Positions 34,606 to 47,722 of a DNA stretch of 64,000 nucleotides are shown in pieces. How positions within the stretch are numbered: the first letter of the stretch is position 1; each line of letters starts with the position of its first letter. This DNA comes from Takifugu bimaculatus (taxonomy: Eukaryota > Chordata > Actinopteri > Tetraodontiformes > Tetraodontidae): NCBI GenBank assembly GCA_004026145.2, contig CP034992.1:6912135-6976134 (forward strand). Reading direction: 5' to 3'. Position numbers and translations under genes: made by a program. Under the pieces are notes generated by a model. The model was not told where the DNA came from, made no database searches, and worked only from the letters and a program-made list of their open reading frames with translations.

Positions 34606-36242
34606 ACATGAACTAGCGACAGGCAGACGAATGCCAACTCCTTGGCGCACAAGTGGCAAAGGCCCAAGTCTGGAACTTCTTGAGTATGAAATGCATGCCA
34701 AAGTTAACTATTTGGCTATTCTTCATAAAAGAATACCCACATATGTTTCTGAAAGGCAGCAGCAGGAAGAGGCGCAACAGAGGCTCGACGAGCACCACAG
34801 TGAAACCACGAGATAAGGTATTTGTAAAGGTGTTCCGGAGGAAGTGGTTTGACGAGTGTCGTCAAGGTCCATTTGAAGTTGTGCGTTGTTCCGGAACTGC
34901 TGTCCAGATCAAAGGTTCGCCAACATAGTATCACTTGTCGCATTGTGTCTAGGCTCAGAACAAAGTGGCACCAGTGGTACAACCCCGCCTTCAGATGACA
35001 CCAATTCTACCAGCAATTTTACTGCTGCCTCGGGTGCTAGGAGAGTGAGAGAACTTGCACAATTTCACAATCTTGAATCTATCCATTGGAGAAAAATCTA
35101 GGAGAAAAATGGGGTATCGGTTGGTTTCCGTGGTATGTTGTTGTATTTCTTGCCGAAAATATTGACAATATCACTAATGAAACCATAAGAGGCTTTGAAC
35201 ATCTTTCCAATGCTCAGAGGAGTCACAGACTTACGTTGTTGAAAGATGACATGGCTTTAGATTACATCTAGGTTACATCCAATGGGAGCTGTGTTGTTTC
35301 AGGTTCTCGGTGCAGTCATAGTGTGATAGTTTGTTTTTGCACTTTGTCATTGACCTGTGCCAAGGTGTTGATATTGCATTGGATTGGTGTGGTGATGCCT
35401 GGCAATGAGACCCAGATGCCGCTCTTAAGTGATAAAGCTTTGGTTGATTCAGATGAGGACATTTCTGACAAGATGGTTGATAAATATGCAGTATATTCGA
35501 TTGAGATATGATACTCATGCTCTGATATGTTTGTATTGTATTCCTCTTAATGAAACCAATATTTTGTTTGCAAGGATACTGCAAGATCTGTTTCCAGGAC
35601 AGTAGTTGGGGATCTACGTTGGGGTGACAACTATGTTCGAATGGACTCACTCAAAATGAACAGCGAAAGATGCTGGAGGACACTGAATGAAGATGTGGAA
35701 CAACTGAAGATGTGAATCACCTGAAGATCCTTCATCAGGGGACTACGAAGTACAAGTTCAAAAAAACTGCAGTTTGATGTGTTTAACACACAAACACACA
35801 CACACACACATGGTTTTTGTCAATAAAGTTATTTGGGGGATTTCATCAGTAGGCAGATGTTATGAAAACTCAGGTTTTTGGTGAATAGGGAAATGAGTAC
35901 TTAGTCAGGGAAAGTTCTGAGGTAAGGTCCGATGGGTTTGACCAGCTTGACCATGGACAGTTTTTGATTTTGTTTCTGAGTGTCTCATTTGTGTTTGCCA
36001 AACTCTCCCTGAATATAACCTTTTTGCAAAATTTGCTTGGAGTACCATAGCTGGTCACCATAGACAGAGGGACCATCAGAGACTTGCTCTCACAGTCCAC
36101 TGAATTTTCATATATGAATTACTCCTACCCAATCAATCTTTTGCTCATGTGCATCAAATTATCCTACTTTATTGGTCACTGTCAACTTCAATAAAACTTG
36201 ATTATCTTTTTTACTTTGCGCAATTTTTTTTGGGGGGGGGGG
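34606..36242 (+). mobile_element. Endogenous retrovirus remnant, unit 3
   Basis: Same integrase-to-envelope fragment. It keeps the TTCCGG hexamer at about 34889 that units 2, 4 and 5 lack, so in this feature it groups with unit 1. The polypurine tract has become a T-run plus G-run at about 36226-36242, as in unit 4. No complete gene. Confidence 0.73.
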
Positions 36243-36784
36243 TGTTATGTAGTATCTGAAGTCTATGCCTCTATTCTCTGCAGGCCTTGACCTTTGTAAA
36301 GCCACAACTTGTTTTTCAGCCAGCTTGACGCCATCTCAAGATATGTTTTACAGGTGTCCTGCGGCCCTTGTTCTTTTCATGTTTGTGATGGATATCTTGT
36401 TTCTTTCCCGTAAGAGAAGCTGCTAAGAGGTGATACTGGGGTCCATAGGCTCCTCATTGTTCTTCACATGAGGATGTGTACCATGATGCCTTGCTTCCAT
36501 TTTTGATAATAACTGGACTCTATTCCATTTGGTTGGCTATACTGTGTTATGAGGTCATCGGAGAAGAATGTGTTTACCTGACTATATAAGAAGGGGTTAT
36601 CGAAGTAAGCACTTTGGAGATCTTCACCATTTCACCCGCAAAAACTCCCTCGTGCAAGCTGCGGTGGTCTGATTGATACCTGACTGTTCTCTCCAATAAA
36701 CATCTCTTATAACCAAGTATGTGTCTGCGAAGATTCCTTCCTCATCAACACCTCTCGATTACCACCAGAAGAAAATATACCACA
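36243..36784 (+). mobile_element. 3' LTR, unit 3
   Basis: About 542 bp with the same TG...CA ends, TATA box at about 36582 and AATAAA at about 36695, oriented toward gene copy 4. Confidence 0.75.
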
Positions 36785-37349
36785 GGACAAACTCCCATAA
36801 ACCCTCAAGCACCCTGCAGGGGATATAGAGTTGGCCCAGTGTTCCACAGAAAGGACCAAAACCTCCTGGACAGCCCGAGCTGCAACCTGCTTGGCCTGCT
36901 GTTTTGGGGAGGTTTATGGGGCAACATGGCCAGATAGAACTCCTTTTAAGGTTGACAGAGTCCCTTACTTCCAATGTCCACCACCATGTTTGTGGCCCGC
37001 CGCGACAACTGGCACCAGAGACCTTGCGTCAACAGCTTGTTCCTCCCGATTACACCACTTCAAGTGTCACTGTCTTTGCCCACATGGGTGTTGAAGTCCC
37101 CCAGTAGAAGGATGGGATCCCCAGTCAGAGCACTTTTAACCACCCCCCTCCTAGGGACTCCAACAAGGCTGGGTGTCTGTGCTTCTGTTTGGCCCATAGA
37201 CACAAACAACAGCATGAGACCTTCCTCTCATGGATCTTCCTGTGGGTGGGGAGTCTACAGGAAGTCGGGCATATGTCGCCATTTCGGGCTGCACCCCGGT
37301 CCGGTCCCTTGGGAATAGCCCCGGCCACCAGGCCTTTGCCTGTAAGCCC
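36785..37349 (-). mobile_element. LINE fragment, antisense, unit 3
   Basis: Same fragment as unit 2, with the shared 416-bp internal deletion at about 36863 and the same fusion to the gene relic. Confidence 0.7.
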
Positions 37350-37766
37350 CGACAAGACGTCCACAGCCCAACCAAGGTGAGTCAATGCCATGAAAGAGGA
37401 TTCAGTTTTGAACTAGACTCTTTCTCGTCATCCTCCATCAGTTATACTATTGATTGTCTCAAAATATTTTTGCTGAAACTCTTCAGTGTGACTGATCTTA
37501 AAAACTTTCTCCAACACCTCACATACCCTTTTGTCTCAACATCCAGTTCAAGTGAGGAGTCTGAAACTGGAGGAGACGCCAGTGAGCAGGAGGAGGACAT
37601 ATGGATATTGTCCTGCTGTCCTCAATTGACCAGTGAGTCAGAGGGAAATGAACTGGAGACTGACAACAAGCTGACTGTAAATAAGCAGGGGAACCCTTGT
37701 AAAGTTTTGTTGTGTGTTCCATATAAAGCTATACAGTTTATTAGAATATTGTACTGTATTACATGT
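37350..37766 (+). pseudogene. Relic of the DZIP1-like gene, unit 3
   Basis: Same relic as at 23183-23599: exon end 37350-37376, intron, long exon 37523-37698 with the acceptor lost (CTCAC), then intron sequence. It looks essentially unchanged relative to the unit 2 relic, so the relic spread together with the 14-kb unit. Confidence 0.85.
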
Positions 37767-38340
37767 CAGGAGGAGTGGAGGAGTGGAAAACAAGACAAAC
37801 TCAAGAGGAACGCACGAGAGGGAGAATAAAGCTGAGATGAAGGATGAAGGCTGCTTCTCCCACAATCGCCCTTCTGCTGACTGTTTTTACGTGAGGATGA
37901 GCAGACCAAAAAAACAGCTAGAGACTGAATCAAATAGGTTGGAAGGAACGCTTGACGTCCCAGAGCTGCTGGGTTCATACTGGTTTGTTTGTTTTTGAGG
38001 ACACACGTCACCCTCGTGTCCCCCAATAAACGCAACTGCTCTACTTCTAAGCACGGTCAAAAAACAAGATAGTTTCAAAGTTTATGTTTAGGAGCCATTT
38101 CCCAGCTCTGCCATTTATGGGCATGTTTTTCCATGCCACTGTTGCTTGTTGAGGGTCAGGCCCTGGGATTCTTCTGTAAAGCACCTAGAGACGATTTCGA
38201 TTGTAGCAGATGCTTGGTTGATTGATTTGCTCCATCTGGGTTTGTGGGTTTCTGAAAATAGAATGGAATAGATTGTTTCATTCATGATTGGTTACCATGT
38301 TCAGATTGTCTTTAATTTCTTTAATATGTTTATGTTTAAT
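37767..38340. repeat. Second pogo-flank and L2-like tail segment, unit 3
   Basis: Same as 23600-24170. No gene seen. Confidence 0.65.
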
Positions 38341-39481
38341 CTCTTTAATGATAAAAGCCCGTTATCATCTTTTATGATTGGTTACCGTGTTCAGATCTTT
38401 AATCTGAAGAGAACTTCTAAAACTTGTGGCTTTTACCACAACTTGGCCCAAAATTGATTAAAATTGCGAAATGACAGAAAGACAGACAGACAGACAGACA
38501 GACAATTTCTTTAATATCCTTTATGTTTAATCTCTTTGATATGAAAGCCCATTATCCTCTTTTATCAACCATATATGTAATATAAATATGTTTAGTTTAC
38601 AACCAACAACAATCAGCTTTATTGCATCAGCAGATTGACTACATTTGTTCTGCGGTAGGCCTTTTGAAATGTGTAAACAAATTATATTTATGGATAGTTT
38701 GGAACAAAATAGTTTCCAACTGTATGTTTAGGAGCCATTTCCCAGCTTCGCCCTATACGAGCATGTTTAATAGCAGGCTAAGTATCCCACAGAAGGTTTT
38801 GCAGGATGCGTGGTGTTATCAGGGTTATCGCAAAGCTTTGGGACTGGTTATGGTGGGAGAATGTGGAGAACAGGGAAATTTCACAGATACAGGATTATAA
38901 TTAGTTTTTACGAATGATGCTCAGCCTTTACAAGTGCACACTTTTGTGTTTCTCATTTCTTTCTCCAACACACAAATGTAAAAATGAGTTTTCAGCTACA
39001 ACTACAATTCATTTTTCTTCTCTTCATGTGTCTGTGTAAAAAAAACTCCACTGTTTTCCAAATGGCTTTTAATAATTGGTCACATCTATGTTTGTTAATC
39101 TGAAGAGAACTTCTAAAACTTGTGGCTTTTACCACAACTTGGCCCAAAACTGATTAAAATTGCTAAATGATAAATTGCTAAATGACAGACAGACAGACAG
39201 ACAGGTCCTGCTCAAGGTTTCTCCCTGTTAAAGGGGATTTTTTGCATGCCACTGTTGCTTGTTGGGGGTCAGGCCCTTGGATACTGTAAAGCACCTAGAG
39301 ACAATTTAGATTGTAACAGATGCTGTATAAATATTGATTGATTGAGTGATTGATTTGCTCCATTTGGATTTGTGGGTTCCTGAAAATTGAATTCAATAGA
39401 TTGTTCATTCATGATTGGTTACCGTGTTCAGATCTTTAATCTGAAGAGAACTTCAACCAAAACTGATTAAAATTGCTAAAT

Positions 39482-39514
<33 letters not shown>

Positions 39515-41181
39515 TTTATTTAATAGCCTTTATGTTTAATCTCTTTGATATGAAAGCCCATTATCCTATTTTATCAACCATATATGTAATATAAATGTGT
39601 TTAGTTTACAACCAACAACAATCAGCTTTACTGCATCAGCAGATTGACTACATTTGTTCTGCGGTAGGCCTTTTGAAATGTGTAAAGAAATTATATTTAT
39701 GGATAGTTTGGAACAAAATAGTTTCCAACTGTATGTTTAGGAGCCATTTCCCAGCTTTGCCCTATACGAGCATGTTTAATAGCAGGCTAAGTATCCCACA
39801 GAAGGTTTTGCAGGATGCGTGGTGTTATCAGGGTTATCGCAAAGCTTTGGGACTGGTTATGGTGGGAGAATGTGGAGAACAGGGAAATTTCACAGATACA
39901 GGATTATAATTAGTTTTTACGAATGATGCTCAGCCTTTACAAGTGCACACTTTTGTGTTTCTCATTTCTTTCTCCAACACACAAATGTAAAAATGAGTTT
40001 TCAGCTACAACTACAATTCATTTTTCTTCTCTTCATGTGTCTGTGTAAAAAAAACTCCACTGTTTTCCAAATGGCTTTTAATAAATGGTCACATATATGT
40101 TTGTTAATCTGAAGAGAACTTCTAAAACTTGTGGCTTTTACCACAACTTGGCCCAAAACTGATTAAAATTGCTAAATGATAAATTGCTAAATGACAGACA
40201 GACAGACAGACAGGTCCTGCTCAAGGTTTCTCCCTGTTAAAGGGGATTTTTTGCATGCCACTGTTGCTTGTTGGGGGTCAGGCCCTTGGATACTGTAAAG
40301 CACCTAGAGACAATTTAGATTGTAACAGATGCTGTATAAATATTGATTGATTGAGTGATTGATTTGCTCCATTTGGATTTGTGGGTTCCTGAAAATTGAA
40401 TTCAATAGATTGTTCATTCATGATTGGTTACCGTGTTCAGATCTTTAATCTGAAGAGAACTTCAACCAAAACTGATTAAAATTGCTAAATGACAGACAGA
40501 CAGACAGACAGACAATTTATTTAATAGCCTTTATGTTTAATCTCTTTGATATGAAAGCCCATTATCCTATTTTATCAACCATATATGTAATATAAATGTG
40601 TTTAGTTTACAACCAACAACAATCAGCTTTACTGCATCAGCAGATTGACTACATTTGTTCTGCGGTAGGCCTTTTGAAATGTATAAAGAAATTATATTTA
40701 TGGATAGTTTGTAACAAGATAGTTTCCAACTGTATGTGTAGGAGCCATTTCCCAGCTTTGCCCTATACGAGCATGTTTAATAGCAGGCTAATTATCCCAC
40801 AGACGGTTTTGCAGGATGTGTGGTGTTATCAGGGTTATCGCAAAGCTTTGGGACTGGTTATGGTGGGAGAATGTGGAGAACAGAGAAATTTCAGATACAG
40901 GATTATAATTAGTTTTTAGGGATGATGCTCAGCCTTTACAAGTGCACACTTTTGTGTTTCTCATTTCTTTCTCAAACACACAAATGTAAAAATGAGTTTT
41001 CAGCTACGACTCCAATTCATTTTTCTTCTCTTCATGTGTCTATGTGTAAAAAAAAAAACTCCACTGTTTTCCAAATGACTTTTAATAAATGGTCACATAT
41101 ATGTTTGTTAATCTGAAGAGAACTTCTAAAACTTGTGGCTTTTACCACAACTTGGCCCAAAACTGATTAAAATTGCTAAAT

Positions 41182-41213
<32 letters not shown>

Positions 41214-41658
41214 ATTTCTTTAATATCCTTTATGTTTAATCTCTTTGATATGAAAGCACATTATCCTCTTTTATCAACCATATATGTAATATAAATATGT
41301 TTAGTTTACAACCAACAACAATCAGCTTTATTGCATCAGCAGATTGACTACATTTGTTTGCGGTAGGCCTTTTGAAATGTATAAAGAAATTATATTTATG
41401 GATAGTTTGTAACGAAATAGTTTCCAACTGTACGTTTAGGAGCATTTCCCAGCTCCGCCCTATACGGGCATGTTTAATAGCAGGCTAAGTATCCCACAGA
41501 AGGTTGATTGGCCAACATTTCTGCTGCAGCATCACTTCCAGGGTTTTCTCTTGTCTCTTATTTTGTGGGAGGTTAAGGTGTTTTGAATTAGGAAGTCACT
41601 TTTTATCATTCAGTCGCTTCACTTTATTCATGTGTCCTATCCACAGAAGATACACTCC
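38341..41658. repeat. Upstream subrepeat array of unit 4 (four copies)
   Basis: Conserved blocks at about 38626, 39637, 40638 and 41337; L2-like tails between the first three. Two single-base losses in the last copy (TTTGTTTGCGG near 41355 and AGGAGCATTT near 41440) are not in the other arrays. GACA runs lie at about 38474, 39184, 39482, 40194, 40494 and 41182. Confidence 0.88.
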
Positions 41659-44600
41659 ATGACAATGGCATTCCAAAAAGGAGACCATCACAATCTTGGC
41701 TTCAACTTTAGCTCACACAAGAGAAATGTGGACTGGCGACGGATCAATGTTCTGAACATTGATCTACTGGTGAGGACGGTAGATATCGATGCCCTTCAGG
41801 AATACATCAGTGATGTCACCTACTGCAGCTTGGAGACTGTGCGGTGTCCGCGGTGCATGTCCCCCGCAGACCCGACATTAGTCAAACTCTTTCGGCTGGC
41901 TCAGTTGTCACTGGAGTGGCTGCATCATTGCCAGGAAAAACTCATTTCTGGCTTGCAAAACACAGAGGATAAGCTGAAATCCAGTGAGGAAGAGTGCCAA
42001 AAGCTTAAGGACAAGAATAAGGAACAGGAGGAGAAGATGAAGGGGATGGTCTCTGAGCTGAAGTCCAGGAGAACTATTATTAAAAAGCAACAATCTCTGT
42101 TTGCAACAAACATCAACAACGGCATCCAGGTAGCGTTCAGATGTTAAAGCCTCGCTCCTGAGGAATATTAAAACCATTGTTTTAACAAAAGTCAGTCAAA
42201 AGGTCTGGTTTTCGAAAAAACAAAAAAAAGTTAAATATTGGCTCTGTTGTCTTTACTTTCAGTGTGGACACTGTGAGAAGAACTACCTGAATGCCTTCTT
42301 CCTTCAGAAACACATGCTGCGGCGTCACCCGGACCAGTGCCAGAACTGTAAATACTTCACACGTCACATTCATGTTCCACTGGTGTGGACTCTAAAAACC
42401 TTGTTTTTTACATCTTTCCAGTAATGGTTAAAATTGATCAGAAGAATTCTGAGATCGAGAGTCTGAAACTGGAGATCAACAGTCTGAGGATGCAGCTGGC
42501 CCAAGCAGCAAAGGTAGAAGAACCACACTGCTGTTGGGTTTGTGATGTGACTGAAATGTTTGGGCAGATGTCCAGACAAAACCATTTCTGTAAATCCATG
42601 TGGTGAAAAACAGAATGTCATTGTCTCCTTTGACAACCAGGAGCAGCAGGAAAAGCTGGAGCTGCACTACGAGAAGGAAAAACTGAAGCTGGAGAAGTCA
42701 GCGATGCAGGTGGAGGCCGAGAACCTGAGGCTGAAGGCGGAGAACCTCCGTCTGCAGCACGAGAAGCTTGAAGAGCAGACAAAGAGCGGGAGGCTGCAGC
42801 AGGAGTTGCAAAATGAAAAGGAGGAACGCCAGCAGCAAGTCATGATGTTCCAGGCAGTGATCCTGAATCTGGAGGAGGAGAAAGTGGAGTTCCAAAATGG
42901 AAAGGAGGAACTCCAAGAGGAAACCACGATTCTCCGGGCAATGGTCCTGAGGCTGCAGGAGGAGAAAGTGGAATTGCAAAATGGAAAGGAGGAACTCCAG
43001 CAGCAAACCACGATGCTCCAGGCAGAGATCCTAAAGCTGCAGCAGGAGAAAGTGGAGTTCCAAAATGGAAAGGACGAACTCCAGCAGCAAAACACGATGC
43101 TCCAGGCAGAGATCCTAAAGCTGCAGCACGAGAAAGTGGAGTTCCAAAATGGAAAAGACGAAATCCAGCAGCAAAACACGATGCTCCAGGCACAGATCCT
43201 GAGGCTGCAGGAGGAAAAAGTGGAATTTCAAAACATAAAGGAAGAACTCCGGCAGGAAACTACGATGTTCCAGGCAGAGATCCTAAAACAGCAGCAGGAA
43301 AAAGTGGAATCTCAAAATGTAAAGGAAGAATTCCGGCAGGAAACTACAATGCTCCAGGCACAGATCCTGAAGCTGCAACAGGAGAACCTCACGCTGGAGT
43401 CAGAGAACAGCACCCTGAAGGATGTGAATAAGGTGAACAGTGACACTCAATCGGTCCCTACAGATGTTCTAATAATGGTTCAGATGTTCACCTGGTCTTT
43501 ATAGAGATATTCTTAAACCTTCTGCTCAAAATGAGCCTGATTGAAACAGATCTTAGTTCGTGATCTCTTATGCAGACTCCGTTCCAATGTCTCTGTGTGT
43601 GTGTGCATGTATGTGTGTGTGTGTGCAGAAACAGGACCACAGGGTGCAGAAGAAAAACAGGAGGGAGCAGAACAAAAGCCGGAAGCAGACGGTAAGGACG
43701 TCAGCTTCACACCGGCTGCCACTCTGACACAGGCTGCATAATTAGGTTGAGAGAGGAAGTGAAATAACACACGATCCCCCAGAATGTGCAGCGCATGTTA
43801 ATGAGCATTTTCACTATGGATGTATGGTGAAAAACACAAATGGGGAAATTCTAGACTTAAATTCGTTCGAGCTCGGCAAGTTTTTTTAAAAAAATAATGA
43901 ATGTCTCAGCCTAAGAGTGACGGTTCCCTGACTCTCTGGCCTTAACGCTTTGGATTGAGGTACAACTTCATGCAAACATTAAAATGATCTGTCATTTCAC
44001 AGGGGAAGGTCTCCATGCCCACTCCAACCCAGAGCGCCACGATGTAAGGAAAATTTGATAGTGTGATGAATGTGATTAAGGAGATCAAAATATACTTCTC
44101 CTCTCTTTAAATAGTCACACCTTCATGAGCAGCTTTGCATGGCTTTGAATTTAACTGATTTAATCTGGCAACTCCTCAGATTTGTTGATGACTCCTCAAG
44201 TGACGAAACGTCCAGTGAACAGGAGGAGACTAAAATACGAGAATGCCTGTTACAAAAGCAGGAGTGTGACACATTCCAGAGACCCAGTGAGGACATGCGG
44301 AAATTGTCCCACCGTCCTCAGCTACCCAGTCAGTCTGAGAGAAATGAACTGCAGACTGACAAGAAGCTGACTGGAAATAAGAAGGAGAAACCTGGTAAAG
44401 GTCACTCACTGTCCACCTCCCACCCTAATTTAAACATGCAAATCATTGTGATGAACTATTGGTGATTGTGTTAAAATGGTCACTTTATGTGTTCAGAGAT
44501 GCCAGCGAGATCTCAGTTCAGGCTGCCCTCGAAAGTCATCCAGGTAAAGCCTGCAGCACCAGTCAGCAAACTCCTGGAGCAGCCGGCAGAACTGGACAAG

Positions 44601-46948
44601 ACGCCCAGAGCCAAACCAAAGTAAGTCAATGCCATGGAAGAAAATTCAGTTTTGAACTAGACTCTTTCTTGTCGTCCTCCATCAATGTGAGACTATTGAT
44701 CGACTCTAAATGTTTTTGCTGAAGCTCTTCAGTGTGACTGATCTTAAAAACTGTTTCTCCAACACCTCAGATACCCTTCTGTCTCAACATCCAGTTCAGG
44801 AGAAGAATCTGAAACTGGAGGAGACACCAGTGAGCAGGAGGAGGTCAAGCGGAAATTGTCCCGCTGTCCTCAGCTACCCAGGCAGTCTGAGAGAAATGAA
44901 CTGCAGACTGACAAGAAGCTGACTGGAAATAAGAAGGAGAAACCTGGTAGAGGTCACTCACTGTCCACCTCCCAATCTAATTTAAACATGCAAATCATTG
45001 TGATGAACTATTGGTGATGGTGTTAAAATGGTCACTTTATGTGTTCAGAGATGCCAGGGAGATCTCAGCTTAGGCTGCCCTCTAAAGACATCCAGGTAAA
45101 GCCTGTAGCACCAGTCAGCAAACTCCTGGAGCAGCCGGCAGAACTGGACAAGACGCCCAGAGCCAAACCAAAGTAAGTCAATTCCATGGAAGAAAATTCA
45201 GTTTTGAACTAGACTCTTTCTTGTCGTCCTCCATCAATGTGAGACTATAGATCGTCTCTAAATGTTTTTGCTGAAGCTCTTCAGTGTGACTGATCTTAAA
45301 AACTGTTTCTCCAACACCTCAGATACCCTTCTGTCTCAACATCCAGTTCAGGAGAAGAATCTGAAACTGGAGGAGACACCAGTGAGCAGGAGGAGGTCAA
45401 GCGGAAATTGTCCCGCTGTCCTCAGCTACCCAGGCAGTCTGAGAGAAATGAACTGCAGACTGACAAGAAGCTGACTGGAAATAAGAAGGAGAAACCTGGT
45501 AGAGGTCACTCACTGTCCACCTCCCAATCTAATTTAAACATGCAAATCATTGTGATGAACTATTGGTGATGGTGTTAAAATGGTCACTTTATGTGTTCAG
45601 AGATGCCAGGGAGATCTCAGCTTAGGCTGCCCTCTAAAGACATCCAGGTAAAGCCTGTAGCACCAGTCAGTGAACTCCTGGACCAGCCGGCAGAACCGGA
45701 CAAGACGCCCAGAGCCAAACCAAAGTAAGTCAATTCCATGGAAGAAAATTCAGTTTTGAACTCGACTCTTTCTTGTCGTCCCCCATCAATGTTAGACTAT
45801 TGATCGTCTCTCTTTAAATATTTTTGCTGAAACTCTTCAGTGTAACTGATCTTAAAAACTGTCTCTCCAACACCACAGATACCCTTCTTACTCAATAATC
45901 AGTTCGGATGAAGAATCTGAAACTGGAGGAGACACCAGTCAGCAGCAGGAGGTCATGCGGATATGGTCCATCCGTCCTTGGCTACCCAGTGACTCAGGGG
46001 GAAGTGAACAGGAGACTCACAACAAGCTGGATGTTAATAAGAAGGGGGAACCTGGTAAAGGTTCGTTGTGTGTTCCATATAACGCTATACAGTTTATTAG
46101 AATATTGTACTGTATTACATGTCATTGCAGTGAAGCATATTTGATTTGTGTAGACGTTATTATCAGGATATTAAATTGTAAAATACTGCACAGTATAAGA
46201 AAACCCAACACAATCGTTTCTAGTTTCGTCTGCTGGACGTTCTGCTGAAGCACAACCAGAGGCGATGACATCTACAGAAGCTCCAAAGAAATTTTCTTTC
46301 CTGTAAGAAATGTCAGATTTCTGGAAAAACAAATGATTTTCTATTTATTATTTCCACCTAAATGATAAGTTTTAAATGGTTTTAAATTCCTGCTTATTTC
46401 CCTCCAGGAACATATTCAAAAATTTAAAAAAGAAATTGAAGGGAAAAACGGAAAAAAAAGAACAGAATGAAGTAAAATCGGAGAAACCGGTTGAGGGCAG
46501 ACAGAGTCAACAGCAGACCAACAAGGTGAGTTTGGGGGACAAAAGGTAAGGCCTTTGTTGGTGTCACCGGAAACTCAACAGATGACCGACTTTAAATCTT
46601 AGATTTTCGAATTTTAAGTTTTTGAAAAATTGGTCCCCTAAAACTCACAATAGCTCAAAAAATGGCCACAAGCTCATGTAACTCAAGGCCTCCTTTATCT
46701 TTTTAATTTTGAAGAAAAAAACTCAAAGCTGTTTCAATAATAATTAATAAACTAATAATAAGCAACAAATAAGAAAATCCAGGCCCACCTTTCACAGCTC
46801 TGTCCATCTTTTCTAGACCCAGCAAAAGCAGCAGAAGAGCAAGAATATATGTATTAAAAGATCAGCAGCCAGCAGCCAGCCAGCAGCCAGCCAGCTAGAG
46901 CAGAAGACTACTGTGAACAAGTATCCGTGGTTCCGCCCTAAAAAGTAA
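41659..46948 (+). CDS. dzip1-like: DZIP1-like protein, copy 4 (open; shorter coiled coil, exon 16 truncated)
   Basis: Exons: 41659-42129, 42263-42347, 42422-42513, 42641-43432, 43629-43691, 44003-44043, 44180-44394, 44497-44620, 44771-44946, 45049-45172, 45323-45498, 45601-45724, 45879-46054, 46224-46302, 46408-46525, then exon 16 remnant from 46715 or exon 17 at 46817-46948. Exons 1-15 are open. Exon 4 is 84 nt shorter (seven repeats). Exon 16 keeps its acceptor and 26 bases, then changes to an AT-rich filler with a stop at 46745 and no donor. Using it gives about 962 residues. Skipping it keeps the frame (exon 15 and exon 17 are both phase 0) and gives about 995 residues with the usual ...KYPWFRPKK end. 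Which is used cannot be told from sequence. Domain content otherwise matches copy 1. Confidence 0.82.
42845..43432 (+). repeat. Seven 28-residue coiled-coil repeats in exon 4, copy 4
   Basis: 588 bp = 7 x 84. The missing unit is the one reading AEILRLQQEKVEFQNGKEE in copies 1, 2 and 5. The frame and heptad register are kept. Confidence 0.9.
44180..46054 (+). repeat. Two-exon module repeat, copy 4
   Basis: Three pairs plus exon 13, step 552 bp. The second and third modules (44771-45172 and 45323-45724) are more alike here than in copy 1: both long exons read RRSSGNCPAV in the alternative frame, and both end at a GTAGAG donor. This suggests recent homogenisation between neighbouring modules. 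Confidence 0.88.
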
Positions 46949-47722
46949 AATAACAATGAAGACCTAAAGAAAGAGCCATGCAGGAAAAGCTGCCAGCAGT
47001 CATGTTGATGGAAATGTATAGTGAGCAATATTTATGTGATGTTTGATCAAATAAATGTAATTGAATGTTGACATGCGCGATTTTAGCAACTGAAACATGC
47101 GCGATCTCATAGATTCACTTTATAGAGATGAACTTTGAAGGTTGACTGTGTTGATTAGGATGTGCAAGTGGATGGGAATAAATCCTGGACAATCCCTCCC
47201 ACCCGCTCCATAACACAGTGGACAAACTGAGAAGCAGCTTCTAAGAACGGTAGAGGAAGTCATTCCTGCCATTACACTGTATAATTCCTCCTTCTCTGTC
47301 AGAGCTGTACTCTCTTGACTGGATTTATGCATCAGCTCGGGTGCCCTCCAAACCCATTCAATTACATTAATTGTTTAATGCTTATGTTTTAATCTTATTT
47401 CTATATTATTCTATATGTATGTAAATATGCTTATAATTTATTATTGTTTTTATCTCTATGCCTACATTCTAACCTTATTTGTATTTTATTTTATTTCTAT
47501 ACTTTGTAAATACACCTGCTGCTATTTGTGTCTATACACTATAGTTACATTCCTTCATGTCTATGCTGCTATTACAATTCAATTTCCCTATGGGGGTTTA
47601 TAAAGTATATCTTGAATCTTGAAAACAAGCACAACCCTCTGTGTGTGTGTGTGTGTCCAAATATTTGTATTAATGAGGACCCCATGTTTCACTGTGGCTT
47701 AAGTGTTGTGGAAGAGTAACTA
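46949..47722 (+). other. 3' UTR and AT-rich flank of copy 4
   Basis: No gene seen. AATAAA lies at 47050-47055. It carries the stretch of about 82 bp (about 47506-47587) shared only with unit 3. GT microsatellite at about 47641. Confidence 0.6.
47050..47055 (+). terminator. Polyadenylation signal of copy 4
   Basis: AATAAA, 102 bp after the exon 17 stop. Confidence 0.55.
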
